This document shows positions 8,332 to 16,900 of a stretch of DNA of 64,000 bases, piece after piece (position 1 is the stretch's first letter; the number at the start of each line of letters is the position of its first letter). The DNA is taken from contig NZ_JAGPXN010000021.1 of the NCBI RefSeq assembly GCF_018070575.1, forward strand, positions 50,472-114,471, in the 5' to 3' direction. The notes below the pieces were generated by a model that searched no databases, was not told the DNA's origin, and was given only the letters and a program-made list of their open reading frames with translations. This DNA is from Micromonospora sp. C31. Lineage in GTDB: Bacteria > Actinomycetota > Actinomycetes > Mycobacteriales > Micromonosporaceae. Made by a program: the position numbers and the translations under genes.

Positions 8332-9396
8332 ATGCGCGCACGTTTCTCCGCCGTCCACGACCGTTTCGCCGAACTGCTCGCGGAGGGCCGGGAGACCGGG
8401 GCCGGCCTGGCGATCTGGTACGACGGCGAGCCGGTGGTCGACGTCGTCGGCGGCGAGCGGTCACCGGGGCGGCTGTGGCTGCCGAACACGCTGGTGAACG
8501 TCTACTCCGTCGCCAAGCCGGTCGCCGCGCTCTGCCTGCTGGCGCTGGTTGACCGGGGCCGGCTCGACCTGGACGACCACGTCGCCGAGCACTGGCCCGG
8601 CTTCCGCGCCCCGGCCACCGTACGCCAGGTGTTGACGCACACCGCCGGGCTGCCGGCGTTCCCGGTGCCCCGACCGGCCGCCGCCGTCGCCGACTGGGAC
8701 CTGCTCTGCGCCGACCTCGCCGCCGCCGAGCCCGAATGGCCGCCCGGGTCCGTCGCGGGCGAGCACGCCTGGACGTACGGGCACCTGGTGGGCGAGCTGG
8801 TGCGGCGGGTCGACGGGCGGTCGGTGGGTCGTTTCCTGGCCGAGGAGATCGCCGGTCCGTGGCGGCTGGACCTCGGCTTCGGTCTCGGCGTGGCGGACCA
8901 GCGGCGCTGCGCCGAGCTGCGGTACGGCGACCCGGGGTGGCCGGACCGGGTAGCCGGCGAGCCGGGTTCGCTCCGGGCGCGGGCGCTCGACAACCCGCCT
9001 GGTGGCCGGGACCTGTCGGTGGTGAACAGCCCGCTGTGGCGGGGCGCCGAGGTGCCGGCCGTCAACCTGCACTCGACCGCGGGCGCCCTGGCCCGCCTCT
9101 ACGCGGGCCTGCTCGCCGGCGGCGTCCTCGACGGCGTACGGCTGTTCAGCCGGGAGCTGGTGGCCGAGGCGACCCGGGTCCAGTACGACGGCGACGACCT
9201 GCTGCTCGGCCGGCGGACCCGGTGGACGCTGGGCATGCAGCGGGAGGAGGACGGTAGCTGGGGCATGGGCGGGATCGGTGGAAGCTCCGCCTGGGCGGAT
9301 TCCGGGCGCGGCTACACCTTCGCCTACGCCACCTCCCACCTGGCCGACCACGACCGGGTCGACGCCCTGGTGGACGCCCTGCACTCCTGCCTCTGA
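8332..9396 (+). CDS. Serine hydrolase, class C beta-lactamase/esterase family
   Basis: Contains the S59-V-A-K62 catalytic motif (NVYSVAKP), a Tyr in WTYGHLVGELV that would be the second-motif Tyr, and a Gly-rich third region GMGGIGGSSAW. This is the DUF/beta-lactamase family that covers carboxylesterases, DD-peptidases and class C lactamases. No signal peptide is visible, so a cytosolic esterase is more likely than a lactamase. Start ATG at 8332. Convergent with crtB, separated by a tandem repeat. Confidence 0.85.
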   Translation: MRARFSAVHDRFAELLAEGRETGAGLAIWYDGEPVVDVVGGERSPGRLWLPNTLVNVYSVAKPVAALCLLALVDRGRLDLDDHVAEHWPGFRAPATVRQVLTHTAGLPAFPVPRPAAAVADWDLLCADLAAAEPEWPPGSVAGEHAWTYGHLVGELVRRVDGRSVGRFLAEEIAGPWRLDLGFGLGVADQRRCAELRYGDPGWPDRVAGEPGSLRARALDNPPGGRDLSVVNSPLWRGAEVPAVNLHSTAGALARLYAGLLAGGVLDGVRLFSRELVAEATRVQYDGDDLLLGRRTRWTLGMQREEDGSWGMGGIGGSSAWADSGRGYTFAYATSHLADHDRVDALVDALHSCL

Positions 9397-9433
9397 CCGC
9401 CTTCGCCGACCGCCGCCGGTCGCCGTCGGTCCC

Positions 9434-9529
9434 GGCGGCCCGGGTACTCCCGGGACCGGCGACGCTGGGCAGACCGGGACCGGCGGCCCGGGTACTCCCG
9501 GGACCGGCGGCGCTGGGCAGACCGGGACC
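9434..9529. repeat. 48-bp tandem duplication between convergent genes
   Basis: Positions 9434-9481 and 9482-9529 are direct copies with one mismatch. Each contains the palindrome CCCGGGTACTCCCGGG, so the tract can fold into two GC hairpins. It lies between the 3' ends of the serine hydrolase and crtB genes. Confidence 0.85.
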
Positions 9530-9569
9530 GGCGGCGCGCGGGCGGACGGTCAGCGGCAGCGGGAGGGCG

Positions 9570-10508
9570 TCACGGGGCCGGCACGGTCAGCGGGCCGGGC
9601 ACCAGGGCGGGTCCGGGAATCACCACCGGCGTGCCGACGGGGGTGAGCAGGGCGCGGGCGGCCACCGCCATCCGGCGGCGCTGCGGCACCAGCGCCCGGC
9701 CGGCGAAGACGTCGTAGTCCCGCGCGGCCACCTCGTCCAGGATGCCGCCGTACAACGCGTAGGCGGTGCGCATGCAGGCCTGCGAGGCGGGCGCGAGCAG
9801 AGTGATCCCGGGAGCCGCCGCGACGTAGTGCGCCTGGGCGCGGGTCACCTCGTACGCGATCAGTTCCCGGATCCGCGACGTGGCGTGGCCCCGGGCGCGT
9901 GCCTCGGCCAACTCCTCGCGGGTGACGCCGAACAGGGCCAGGTCGTCGTCGGGCAGGTAGGTGCGCCCCCGGTCGAGGTCCTCGGCCACGTCCCGGATGA
10001 AGTTGGTGAGCTGGAACGCGAAGCCGAGTTGGCGGGCCGGTTCCCGGGCCGCCGCCGGGTCCGAGCTGCCCAGGATCGGCAGCATCATGGTGCCGATCAC
10101 CGCCGCCGAGCCCTCCATGTAGTCGAGCAGGTGGTCGTAGGTGCGGTACGAGGTGACCGTCAGGTCCATCGCCATGCTCTTGAGGAACGACGCGAAGTCG
10201 TCCCGGTCGAGATCGAAGACGGCGATCGTGTGCAGCACGGCCGGGAGCAGCGGGTCGTCCACCGGTTCGCCGTGCAGTCCGGCGACGAAGCGGCCGGCCC
10301 AGTCGTCGAGTCGCGCGGCGCGCTCCGCCGGCGGCAACTCCTCGGTGCGGTCGACGATCTCGTCGGCGTAGCGCGTGAATCCATACAAGGCGTGCACATG
10401 CCGCCGTTTCCAGGCGGGCAACAGCCGGGTGGCGAGATAGTAGGTGCGACCGTGCCGTTTGTGCAGCTCACGGCAGCGGCCATAGGCCGCGGTGAGATCG
10501 GTGTCCAC
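9570..10508 (-). CDS. crtB: Phytoene synthase (squalene/phytoene synthase family)
   Basis: Joins two geranylgeranyl diphosphates to phytoene, the first step specific to carotenoids. Both Asp-rich Mg-diphosphate motifs are present: D49-E-I-V-D53 and D173-V-A-E-D177, the latter in the conserved NFIRDVAEDLDRGR context. The GTG start at 10508 has AGGAGG a few bases upstream. 312 aa is normal; the last ~30 residues are a Pro/Val-rich tail. Divergent from crtE, so both can be switched from one 65-bp control region. Confidence 0.93.
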   Translation of the reverse strand: MDTDLTAAYGRCRELHKRHGRTYYLATRLLPAWKRRHVHALYGFTRYADEIVDRTEELPPAERAARLDDWAGRFVAGLHGEPVDDPLLPAVLHTIAVFDLDRDDFASFLKSMAMDLTVTSYRTYDHLLDYMEGSAAVIGTMMLPILGSSDPAAAREPARQLGFAFQLTNFIRDVAEDLDRGRTYLPDDDLALFGVTREELAEARARGHATSRIRELIAYEVTRAQAHYVAAAPGITLLAPASQACMRTAYALYGGILDEVAARDYDVFAGRALVPQRRRMAVAARALLTPVGTPVVIPGPALVPGPLTVPAP

Positions 10509-10522
10509 CGGCCCTCCTCAGT

Positions 10523-10543
10523 AATCGACGCGTAAATCGACGC
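10523..10543. promoter_or_regulatory. Direct repeat in the crtB-crtE divergent promoter
   Basis: AATCGACGC occurs at 10523-10531 and again at 10535-10543, a 12-bp period, in the 65-bp gap between the divergent crtB and crtE starts. Such a placement suits an operator for the LitR regulator encoded at the end of the cluster, but it does not look like the published CarH operator; the assignment is inference. Confidence 0.4.
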
Positions 10544-10573
10544 AACTCGTAAGCCTAGGGTACGCTCGAAGGC

Positions 10574-11728
10574 ATGGCCAACGACGCAGTTGCGGGTAAC
10601 TCGCTCCGCGTGGCCCCCGCCGGCCGGGCAGACGGGGACGACCCGGTTCGCGCGGTCCTGGCCGCGTACACGAAAGACCTGGTCACGGCAGTGGAGGACA
10701 CCCTCGCCGCCTTCCTGGCCCGGGAGGTCGACGCGCTCGACGAGATCGACGCGGCGATGGGCGGATTCGCCGCGACGGCGCGCGACTGCGTGCTGGCCGG
10801 CGGCAAGCGCGTGCGCCCCACGTTCGCCTACTGGGGGTGGCGCGGCGTGCCGGGCGGCACGGGTGCGCTGCCGCCGGTGCTGCCCGCCTTCGCCGCCCTG
10901 GAGCTGCTGCACACCTTCGCCCTCGTGCAGGACGACGTGATGGACGCCTCCGCGACCCGCCGGGGCCAGCCGAGCGTGCACGAGGCGCTGGCCGCCCGGC
11001 ACGCCGCAGCCGGCCACCGGGGAGACCCGCGTCGCTTCGGCGAGGCGGTCGCGGTGCTGGTCGGCGACCTCTGCATGGTGTGGGCCGACCGGCTCCTCGC
11101 GCACGCGGCGCTGCCGCCGGCCCGCCTGCTCGACGTCCGGCGCTGCTACGACCAGATGCGCGTGGAGACGATCGCCGGGCAGTACCTCGACGTGCTCGGC
11201 GAGAGCGACGCGGTGAACTGGTCGGTCGACCGGGCGCTGCGGGTGGCCCGTTACAAGACCGCCAGCTACACGGTGCAGCGGCCGCTGATCTTCGGCGCCT
11301 GCCTGGCCGGCGTCGGGGGCGACGCCCCGCTGACCGCCGCGTACACCCGCTACGGGCTCGCCGTCGGCGAGGCGTTCCAGCTCTGCGACGACCTCCTGGG
11401 CGTCTACGGCGACCCGGCCGCCACCGGCAAGCCGGCCGGCGACGACCTGCGCACCGGCAAGCCGACCGTGCTGCTCATGCTGGCCCGGCAGCTCGCCACG
11501 CCGACCCAGCGGCGCGTGCTGGACGGCGTCGGCACCGGCGTGGGGGACGCGGAGGTCGCCCGCCTCGCCGAGGTGGTCGCCGACACCGGGGCCGTCGCGC
11601 GGATCGAACGGATGATCTCCGACCGGGTCACCGAGGCGCTGACCGCGCTCGGCACCGCGTCGATCGACGAGACCGCGCGCACCGCGCTGACCGGTCTCGC
11701 CACCGCCGCCACCAACCGGCGGGCATGA
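10574..11728 (+). CDS. crtE: Polyprenyl synthetase, probable geranylgeranyl diphosphate synthase
   Basis: Makes the C20 substrate for phytoene synthase by chain elongation from IPP. Visible: GGKRVRP (76-82), first Asp-rich motif D120-D-V-M-D124, and second motif DDLLGVYGD (272-280), which is the DDxxG form common in actinobacterial GGPP synthases. The residue pattern upstream of the first motif (LELLHTFALVQ) allows a C20 product, but exact chain length is inferred from context. It opens the crtE-crtI-idi-litR operon. Confidence 0.9.
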   Translation: MANDAVAGNSLRVAPAGRADGDDPVRAVLAAYTKDLVTAVEDTLAAFLAREVDALDEIDAAMGGFAATARDCVLAGGKRVRPTFAYWGWRGVPGGTGALPPVLPAFAALELLHTFALVQDDVMDASATRRGQPSVHEALAARHAAAGHRGDPRRFGEAVAVLVGDLCMVWADRLLAHAALPPARLLDVRRCYDQMRVETIAGQYLDVLGESDAVNWSVDRALRVARYKTASYTVQRPLIFGACLAGVGGDAPLTAAYTRYGLAVGEAFQLCDDLLGVYGDPAATGKPAGDDLRTGKPTVLLMLARQLATPTQRRVLDGVGTGVGDAEVARLAEVVADTGAVARIERMISDRVTEALTALGTASIDETARTALTGLATAATNRRA

Positions 11729-11757
11729 TGGTCAACTTCGCACAAGGAGGTGGTCGC

Positions 11758-13236
11758 GTGCGCACCGTTGACGGGCGTACGGACCGGGTGGTCGTCGTCG
11801 GCGCCGGGCTGGGCGGGCTCGCCTGCGCGCTGCACCTGGCGGGCAGCGGTCGGCAGGTGACCGTGCTGGAGCGCGAGCCGGTGCCGGGCGGCCGGGCCGG
11901 GCGGCTCGGCGTGGACGGCTACGAGTTCGACACCGGGCCCACCGTGCTCACCATGCCCGACCTGATCGCCGAGGCGCTCGGCGCGGTCGGCGAGGAACTT
12001 GACGACTGGCTGGACCTCACCCCGCTCGACCCGGCCTACCGGGCGTACTACCCGGACGGGTCGACGCTGGACGTCATCACCGACACCACCCGGATGGCCG
12101 CCGAGATCGCCCGGGTGTGCGGCCCCCGGGAGGCGGACGGCTACCTGCGCTTCGTCGACTACGCGCGCAAGCTCTGGCAGTGGGAACGCGCCGACTTCAT
12201 CGAACGCAACCTGGACGCGCCCACCGACCTGCTCACCGGCAACCTGGTCAAGCTGCTGGCCGGCGGCGCCTTCCGCCGGCTCCAGACGAAGATCAACCAG
12301 TTCTTCCGCGACCCGCGCACCCAGCGGATCTTCTCGTTCCAGGCGATGTACGCCGGCCTCGCGCCGCACGACGCGCTGGCCATCTACGCGGTCATCGCGT
12401 ACCTCGACTCGGTCGCCGGGGTCTGCTTCCCGCGCGGCGGCATCCACGCGGTCTCGCGCGGCATGGCCGGCGCGGCCGAGAAGCACGGCGTCGAGATCCG
12501 CTACGACACCACGGTGAGCCGGGTGGAGACGGCGCACGGCCGGGCCACCGGCGTGCTGACCGCCGACGGCGAGCTGATCCCCGCCGACGTGGTCGTGCTC
12601 AATCCCGATCTGCCGGTCGCCTACCGCGACCTGCTGCCGCCGGGCCGTACGCGCAAGCTCACCTACTCCCCTTCCTGCGTGGTCCTGCACGTCGGGTCGA
12701 CGCAGGGATATGGGAAGATCGCCCACCACAATATCCACTTCGGACGGTCGTGGAAGGGCACCTTCGATGAGGTCATCCGGCGGGGCGAGCTGATGAGCGA
12801 CCCGTCCCTGCTGGTCACCAACCCGAGCCGGACCGACCCGTCGGTGGCGCCCGCCGGGCGGCACACCTACTACGTGCTCGCCCCGGTGCCCAACCTCGAC
12901 CGGGCGCCGTTCGACTGGCGGGGCGACCTCACCGAGCGCTACGCCGACCAGCTCGTCGGGACCCTCGAGGAGCGCGGCTACGTCGGCTTCGGCGCCGGCG
13001 TCGAGGTGCTGCGGGCCGTGACCCCGGCCGAGTGGGCGGAGCAGGGCATGGCCGCCGGGACCCCGTTCGCCGCCGCGCACAGCCTCTTCCAGACCGGCCC
13101 CTTCCGCCCGTCGAACCTGCACCGGACACTGTCGAACGTCGTCTTCGTCGGCTCGGGCACCCAGCCCGGCGTCGGCGTGCCCATGGTGCTGATCTCCGGC
13201 AAGCTGGCCGCCGGCCGCATCACCGGGGACGTCTGA
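11758..13236 (+). CDS. crtI: Phytoene desaturase
   Basis: FAD-dependent desaturase that introduces double bases into phytoene to give a coloured polyene such as lycopene or neurosporene. N-terminal FAD motif VVVVGAGLGGLACALH (11-26), and C-terminal signature with VGSGTQPGVGVPMVLISGK. I chose the GTG at 11758 because a perfect SD, AAGGAGG, lies at 11744-11750; in-frame ATGs upstream would overlap that SD. 492 aa is typical. No cyclase or ketolase gene is nearby, so the end product is not determined by this cluster alone. Confidence 0.93.
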   Translation: MRTVDGRTDRVVVVGAGLGGLACALHLAGSGRQVTVLEREPVPGGRAGRLGVDGYEFDTGPTVLTMPDLIAEALGAVGEELDDWLDLTPLDPAYRAYYPDGSTLDVITDTTRMAAEIARVCGPREADGYLRFVDYARKLWQWERADFIERNLDAPTDLLTGNLVKLLAGGAFRRLQTKINQFFRDPRTQRIFSFQAMYAGLAPHDALAIYAVIAYLDSVAGVCFPRGGIHAVSRGMAGAAEKHGVEIRYDTTVSRVETAHGRATGVLTADGELIPADVVVLNPDLPVAYRDLLPPGRTRKLTYSPSCVVLHVGSTQGYGKIAHHNIHFGRSWKGTFDEVIRRGELMSDPSLLVTNPSRTDPSVAPAGRHTYYVLAPVPNLDRAPFDWRGDLTERYADQLVGTLEERGYVGFGAGVEVLRAVTPAEWAEQGMAAGTPFAAAHSLFQTGPFRPSNLHRTLSNVVFVGSGTQPGVGVPMVLISGKLAAGRITGDV

Positions 13237-13270
13237 TGGCCTTCCCCCTCGGACCCGGGAGACACCTGCC

Positions 13271-13891
13271 GTGACCACCCGCGAAGATCACCTCGTCGAG
13301 CTCGTCGACGACGCCGGGCGACCGCGGGGGGAGACCACCGTGTCCGCCGCCCACCAGCCCCCGGGCCAGCTCCACCGCGCCTTCTCGGTGCTGCTCGTCG
13401 ACTCCGAGGGCCGGGTGCTGCTGCAACGGCGGGCGCCGGTGAAGACCCGCTTCCCGCTGCGCTGGGCCAACGCGTGCTGCGGCCACCCCGCGCCGGGCGA
13501 GTCCCTCGTCGAGGCCGCCAACCGCCGGCTGCGCGAGGAGCTCGGCGCCGGCCCGGTCGAGCTGACCGAGGTCGGGGTGTACGTCTACTACGCCGAGGAT
13601 CCGGCCACCGGTCGGGTCGAGTTCGAGTACGACCACGTCCTGCGGGGCGACTTCGAGCCGGGCGATCCGCTGCTGCCCGATCCCGACGAGGTGGCCGAGC
13701 TGCGCTGGGCCGACCCCGCCGCGCTGGTGGCAGACCTCGACACCGATCCACGCACGTACGCACCGTGGCTGGGCGGGGTGGTGAACCGGCTGCTGCACCC
13801 CTCGACACCGGCCGCCGGCCCGCCGCACCCGCCCGCCACCCCGCCCGGCCCGCCGGCGAAGGACGCGTCGGAGCGGTCGGGTGGCCGATGA
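13271..13891 (+). CDS. idi: Isopentenyl-diphosphate delta-isomerase, type I
   Basis: Interconverts IPP and DMAPP, the starter for prenyl chains. A NUDIX-fold isomerase: catalytic Cys70 in ANACCGHP, NUDIX helix EAANRRLREELGAG, and the conserved Glu region VEFEYDHV. A ~30-residue Pro/Ala-rich tail follows the catalytic domain. GTG start at 13271. Its stop lies inside the next gene (overlap 13881-13891), so idi and litR are translationally coupled. Confidence 0.92.
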   Translation: MTTREDHLVELVDDAGRPRGETTVSAAHQPPGQLHRAFSVLLVDSEGRVLLQRRAPVKTRFPLRWANACCGHPAPGESLVEAANRRLREELGAGPVELTEVGVYVYYAEDPATGRVEFEYDHVLRGDFEPGDPLLPDPDEVAELRWADPAALVADLDTDPRTYAPWLGGVVNRLLHPSTPAAGPPHPPATPPGPPAKDASERSGGR

Positions 13892-14831
13892 GGCACTGAG
13901 CGCGGGAGCCGTCGCCCGGCGGCTGGGCGTGGCCGTGACCACCCTGCGCACCTGGCACCAGCGCTACGGCCTCGGGCCCAGCGAGCACGTACCCGGGCAC
14001 CACCGGCGCTACACACCGGCCGACCTCGCGCGCCTGGAGATCATGCGGCGGCTCACCGCCCAAGGGGTCACTCCGGCGGAGGCGGCCCGCTGGGCCCGCC
14101 GGGCACCGGACGCCGTGCCCGCCGACGCAGACGTACGCGCGCGGGTGCGCGCCGTCGCGGGCCGGGACGGCGGCGGGTCGACGATCCCGGTCGGCCGGGC
14201 GGGACCGGCGGCCCGAGGGCTGGCCCGCGCCGCCATGCGGCTGGACGCGGTCGCGATCGGCGAGACCATCGCGCTGGCTCTCCAGGCGGACGGTGTGATC
14301 GTCACCTGGGACGCGCTGCTGCGGCCCGTGCTCTCCGGGATCGGGGAGCGACACGCCGCCACCGGTGGCCTGATCGAGGTCGAGCACCTGATGTCGCGCT
14401 GCGTCTCGGAGGCGTTCGCGGTGGTCGCCCGGGCCGGGGCGCCCGCCGGCCCGCCACGCGTCCTGCTCTCCTGCGCCGACGACGAGCAGCACACCCTTCC
14501 GCTGGAGGCGCTCGCCGCCGCGCTCGCCGAGGCGGGAGTCGGCTACCGGATGCTCGGCGCGCGGATGCCGCTGCCCGCGCTGGTCGAGGCCGTCAACCGG
14601 ACCGGGCCGGCCGCCGTGGTGATCTGGTCGCACACCCGGGCCACCGCCGACCCCGCGCAGCTCAACGCCCTGCTCGCCGCGCCCCGCCGGCCGCTGCTGG
14701 TGCTCGCCGCCGGGCCGGGTTGGCTGGCGGACTCGCTGCCCGCCGGGGTGGTGCGGCCGGTCGACCTCGCCGAGGCGGTCTCGCTGGCGCTCGCCCTGCG
14801 CGACTCGCTGGACCAGGCGTCGGCGGACTGA
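13881..14831 (+). CDS. litR: LitR/CarH-type MerR regulator with cobalamin-binding-like domain
   Basis: Residues 7-75 form a MerR winged helix (SAGAVARRLGVAVTTLRTWH, GHHRRYTPADL). The C-terminal half resembles the CarH B12 light sensor. The upper-face motif W-x9-EH appears as H158-x9-E168-H169, and the lower motif E-x-H-x2-G as E202-Q-H204-T-L-P207. So the axial His is kept while the Trp and Gly are replaced. Proteins of this kind repress carotenoid genes in the dark. It is the last gene of the carotenoid operon. Whether this one binds adenosylcobalamin is unproven. Confidence 0.87.
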   Translation: MADEALSAGAVARRLGVAVTTLRTWHQRYGLGPSEHVPGHHRRYTPADLARLEIMRRLTAQGVTPAEAARWARRAPDAVPADADVRARVRAVAGRDGGGSTIPVGRAGPAARGLARAAMRLDAVAIGETIALALQADGVIVTWDALLRPVLSGIGERHAATGGLIEVEHLMSRCVSEAFAVVARAGAPAGPPRVLLSCADDEQHTLPLEALAAALAEAGVGYRMLGARMPLPALVEAVNRTGPAAVVIWSHTRATADPAQLNALLAAPRRPLLVLAAGPGWLADSLPAGVVRPVDLAEAVSLALALRDSLDQASAD

Positions 14832-14907
14832 CGGCGGATCCCGCCGCGGGGCGTCGTCCACTAGCGTCGGGAGGTCCGCCGACCCCGACCCCCTCCGGGA
14901 GCGAACG

Positions 14908-15711
14908 ATGCGCCCACGCACCGTGCTGGCCACCGGTCTGGCCCTGCTCCTCCTTCTCGGCGGCTGCGGCGACGGCACCGCGAGCGGCCGGTGGGCCGCC
15001 GGTCCCGACCCCGACCCCGTCGCCTCCGCCCCGCTGCCGGCCGAGCCGGCGCCGTCGGCCGGCCCGCGACCGACCCGCAGCGCCCCGCCCAGGCGCCTGG
15101 TACGCCCGCTGCCGACCAAGCTGCCGGCGGGGCTGCGTCGCACGACCGGCGTAAGAACGGTGGCGTTGACCTTCGACGACGGGCCGGACCCGGCCTGGAC
15201 GCCGAAGATCCTCGACCGCCTCCGGGCGGCCCGGGTCACCGCCACGTTCTGCGTGGTGGGGACGCAGGCCCGGCGCCACCCCGAACTGGTCCGGCGGATC
15301 GTGCGGGAGGGACATCAGCTCTGCAACCACAGCTGGAACCACGACCTGAACCTCGCCCGGCGGCCGGCCGCCGAGATCCGACGGGACCTCCTGCGCACCA
15401 ACGCGGCCATCCGGGCGGCGGTGCCGGGCGCCAAGGTGCCGTTCTACCGGCAGCCGGGCGGCCGGTGGACGAGCGAGGTGGTGACGGTCGCCAGACAGCT
15501 CGGCATGCGGGGGCTGCACTGGCAGGTCGACCCGCAGGACTGGGGCAAGCCGACCGCCGCCACGATCGCCAAGCGGGTGCACGTCGCGGCCCGGCCCGGC
15601 TCGGTCGTGCTGCTGCACGACGGGGGTGGAGACCGGGCGGCCACGCTGGCCGCCTGCCCACCGCTGATCGCCGACCTGAAGCGCCGCTACGGCGTCGCCC
15701 GACTCCGCTAG
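14908..15711 (+). CDS. Lipoprotein polysaccharide deacetylase (NodB fold)
   Basis: N-terminal lipoprotein signal with lipobox LLGGC, lipidated Cys20. After a Pro/Ala-rich spacer comes a NodB domain with the catalytic Asp motif TFDDGPDP, the metal-binding HSWNHDLNL, and the motif FYRQPGGRW; C-terminal VVLLHDGGG completes the five family motifs. It should remove acetyl groups from peptidoglycan or another surface N-acetylhexosamine polymer on the outer face of the membrane. 267 aa, normal length. Confidence 0.9.
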   Translation: MRPRTVLATGLALLLLLGGCGDGTASGRWAAGPDPDPVASAPLPAEPAPSAGPRPTRSAPPRRLVRPLPTKLPAGLRRTTGVRTVALTFDDGPDPAWTPKILDRLRAARVTATFCVVGTQARRHPELVRRIVREGHQLCNHSWNHDLNLARRPAAEIRRDLLRTNAAIRAAVPGAKVPFYRQPGGRWTSEVVTVARQLGMRGLHWQVDPQDWGKPTAATIAKRVHVAARPGSVVLLHDGGGDRAATLAACPPLIADLKRRYGVARLR

Positions 15712-15763
15712 GAGCCGTCTGACCTGCGCTTTCACGAGCCGTTGTGGCTAGTGCCATACCGGT

Positions 15764-15793
15764 TTGGTCGACGGACCGATCATCACGTAAGCT
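15764..15793 (+). promoter_or_regulatory. Candidate promoter of the tRNA cluster
   Basis: TTGGTC at 15764-15769 and TAAGCT at 15788-15793 are 18 bp apart, a fair sigma-70/HrdB-type pair about 70 bp ahead of tRNA-Glu. No gene lies between 15712 and 15865. Confidence 0.4.
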
Positions 15794-15865
15794 ATCCAAG
15801 CCTCCGGCGGGGCCGGATGGGAGCAAGTCCGCTTGAAGTTGCGAGTGTGCAATGATGGCGGGGCC

Positions 15866-15938
15866 GCCCTCATCGTCTAGCGGCCCAGGACGCCGCCCTT
15901 TCAAGGCGGTAGCACGGGTTCGAATCCCGTTGGGGGCA
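15866..15938 (+). tRNA. tRNA-Glu (TTC)
   Basis: 73-nt cloverleaf. The acceptor GCCCTCA pairs with TGGGGGC, the anticodon loop CTTTCAA gives anticodon TTC, and the T-loop is GGTTCGAATCC. 3' CCA is not encoded. First of three tRNA genes in tandem. Confidence 0.95.
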
Positions 15939-15970
15939 CGGTCCGGCTTCGGCCGGAGGCAACAAAGCTA

Positions 15971-16047
15971 GGTCCTGTGGAGCAGTTGGAGTGCTCGCCG
16001 CCCTGTCAAGGCGGAGGTCGCGGGTTCAAGTCCCGTCAGGACCGCCA
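15971..16047 (+). tRNA. tRNA-Asp (GTC)
   Basis: Acceptor GGTCCTG pairs with CAGGACC; anticodon loop CTGTCAA gives GTC; T-loop GGTTCAAGTCC. Discriminator G at 16044 is followed by an encoded CCA to 16047. Confidence 0.95.
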
Positions 16048-16146
16048 GCGCTGAACGCCGCGCCCTGCGCGGCGTTCTGCGTATCGGGGCGTGTGACCCC
16101 TCCCGGCGGGCAAGCCGTCGTGCGGGTAGCATGAACCGAGCAACAC

Positions 16147-16220
16147 GGCCAGGTAGCTCAGTTGGTACGAGCGTCCGACTGAAAATCGGAAGGTCGGCGG
16201 TTCGACCCCGCCCCTGGCCA
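16147..16220 (+). tRNA. tRNA-Phe (GAA)
   Basis: Acceptor GGCCAGG pairs with CCTGGCC; anticodon loop CTGAAAA gives GAA; T-loop GGTTCGACCCC; discriminator A at 16220. CCA is not encoded. Third gene of the cluster. Confidence 0.95.
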
Positions 16221-16371
16221 CATAGCCTTTCGCCGGGCTACAGAGGTCCCCACCAGCGGAAACGCCGGTGGGGATCTTGCTTTTGCGGCCCTCGCCGCCC
16301 CACTCCTGCCGCCACCCCCTGCCCACTTCGGGGACCCCGCCTCGTTGGCGACCGAACGTTACCTTGCCGGC

Positions 16372-16602
16372 ATGAAGCGCTCGCGTCTCCGGATGACGCA
16401 GCTCGCAGGGTTTCTGCTCATTCTTGCGTCGGGTGTCGGGTGGTGGCTGGACTGGCCCGAACAGGTCACGTCGCCACTTCTCCTCGTCGGGGGACTGGTG
16501 GCTCATGGTCCGACCGCCGTTGCCGCCTGGCGGGAGCGGGAGTCCAAGCCGCCGAAGTCCGCGGAAGAGGTCCTGAGGTGGTACCCGAAGTGGTGGGCCT
16601 GA
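16372..16602 (+). CDS. Small membrane protein of unknown function
   Basis: 76 aa starting MKRSRLRMTQLAGFLL. Two hydrophobic stretches (about residues 9-26 and 35-52) end in a basic, charged C-terminus (WRERESKPPKSAEEVLRWYP). I do not recognise the family. The amino-acid pattern (basic N-terminus, two helices, charged tail) and GC-biased third positions look like a real gene. It lies 150 bp after tRNA-Phe. Confidence 0.55.
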   Translation: MKRSRLRMTQLAGFLLILASGVGWWLDWPEQVTSPLLLVGGLVAHGPTAVAAWRERESKPPKSAEEVLRWYPKWWA

Positions 16603-16639
16603 CCGCCTCCCCCGTCCGGTAGTGCGCTGACCGCAGGCC

Positions 16640-16900
16640 GGTCAGTCGTGCTCGGGGATGCCGGCCACCCGGTGCGACGCGGCGTACATGACCTCAGTCA
16701 CAAGCCGGCGCACACGTAAGGGACGTTGGGAGACGCGCTGCAATCCGCCCTTCTGCTTGCAGGGTGAGCCCGTGGGACCCGGCGGGGTGACTACCGGTGC
16801 GGATTGACCGAGGATCATCTTGACGATCTCGATCGGGACCCCGCCGGCCAGCATCGCGTCCCGGCGGCGGCTGACGCCGTCGACAGGTGGCGGCGTCAGC
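16640..16900 (-). pseudogene. C-terminal remnant of a tyrosine recombinase (integrase)
   Basis: On the minus strand the segment around MLAGGVPIEIVKMILGQS and then APVVT matches the C-terminal helix of phage-type integrases, normally AGVPLEVVSKxLGHS. The preceding codons read DGVSRRRDA where the Leu-Arg-His box would be, and the catalytic GHS is GQS. No N-terminal, Arg-box or Tyr region can be found. It lies 420 bp after tRNA-Phe, a common attachment site, so this is probably the scar of an integrated element. Confidence 0.55.

Noticed and set aside
9278..9646. Collagen-like Gly-Pro-Thr-Gly open frame
   Set aside because: The repeat is just the translation of the 48-bp tandem duplication, and it starts inside the hydrolase gene in another frame.
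16036..16506. Minus-strand open frame containing GGVEPPTFRFSVGRSYQLSY
   Set aside because: This is the antisense of tRNA-Phe. The peptide is a well-known misannotation artefact.
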